A stretch of 64,000 bases of DNA from JAPOVO01 sp026708165. Its GTDB lineage: Bacteria; Chloroflexota; UBA11872; VXNJ01. The stretch lies in assembly GCA_965208775.1 (NCBI GenBank), contig OZ242360.1, positions 248,001-312,000 on the forward strand, in the 5' to 3' direction. Under the pieces are notes generated by a model. The model was not told the origin of the DNA and searched no databases. It saw only the letters and a list, made by a program, of their open reading frames with translations. Numbering within the stretch: the first letter of the stretch is position 1; every line of letters begins with the position of its first letter. The translations under genes and the position numbers were made by a program. Below are positions 63,883 to 64,000 of the stretch, piece by piece.

Positions 63883-64000
63883 CCACTCTCGTCAGCCTGA
63901 CCGGGTGTGCCGACGACTGATCGAGTAGTGTCGGTCGCCAAGTCCGTGAATAGACCTTCGCCTCCGACGTACCACATCCTGGCGGGCGGCTGGATTTACT

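Noticed and set aside
1..64000. CRISPR array, prophage, integrase or insertion sequence
   Set aside because: No regularly spaced short repeats, phage structural genes, transposase or recombinase reading frames were recognised on either strand.

Overview
The window reads as one contig of a high-GC bacterium, most likely a member of the Chloroflexota. The main clue is three solute-binding lipoproteins whose Cys anchor is followed by long Val/Glu/Lys stalks (repeats such as VVEKVV and VTQIVEK), a style I associate with that phylum. Supporting clues are exported proteins with W-x-x-x-GG-x-x-x-FG-x-P-x-S repeats, and a recF gene followed by a DciA-like gene. The phylum call is an inference from these features, not a measurement.

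Layout. 1-4931: tail of a GH42-like hydrolase, a broken SDR gene, a DUF402 protein, an aldo/keto reductase and an MBL-fold hydrolase. 5001-14126 (minus): one long catabolic operon with four Gfo/Idh/MocA oxidoreductases, a nitrilase-family amidase and a sugar-type ABC importer. 14377-19737: an MFS transporter, an esterase-like hydrolase and a glycosidase-like beta-propeller protein, set among several decayed gene fragments. 19738-23945 (minus): a LarA-type racemase, an alpha/beta hydrolase, a luciferase-like oxidoreductase and an L-rhamnose mutarotase. 24098-29209: two lipoproteins and a second ABC importer. 29754-36127 (minus): tRNA-Gly and an imuA-imuB-dnaE2 mutagenic-repair cassette whose dnaE2 is cut in two by one in-frame stop. 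36387-40477: a CitE-like lyase, a TIM-barrel isomerase, another Gfo/Idh/MocA enzyme and an enolase-superfamily dehydratase. 40711-50506: core functions (TolB-like propeller, DciA-like protein, RecF, DegV, a polysaccharide deacetylase, a NIL-domain protein, an ABC-2 exporter). 51175-55689: a third ABC importer joined to a GH29 alpha-L-fucosidase. 55840-63882: two SDRs, a PhyH dioxygenase, an SGNH hydrolase, a sulfatase, a Nudix hydrolase, a phosphoesterase and a second lactate-racemase-domain protein.

Together the genes suggest a heterotroph that takes up and oxidises many rare or decorated sugars and sugar acids, probably fucose- and rhamnose-containing and sulfated glycans. It uses ABC importers that have no ATPase gene beside them, so a shared ATPase encoded elsewhere is likely. 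The most unusual features are signs of ongoing gene shuffling. Two direct repeats duplicate only the leader and N-terminus of a transporter gene and flank an intervening gene. Fragments of a permease, an amidohydrolase and an aldo/keto reductase lie between intact genes. Two genes (an SDR and dnaE2) are interrupted by single in-frame stop codons.
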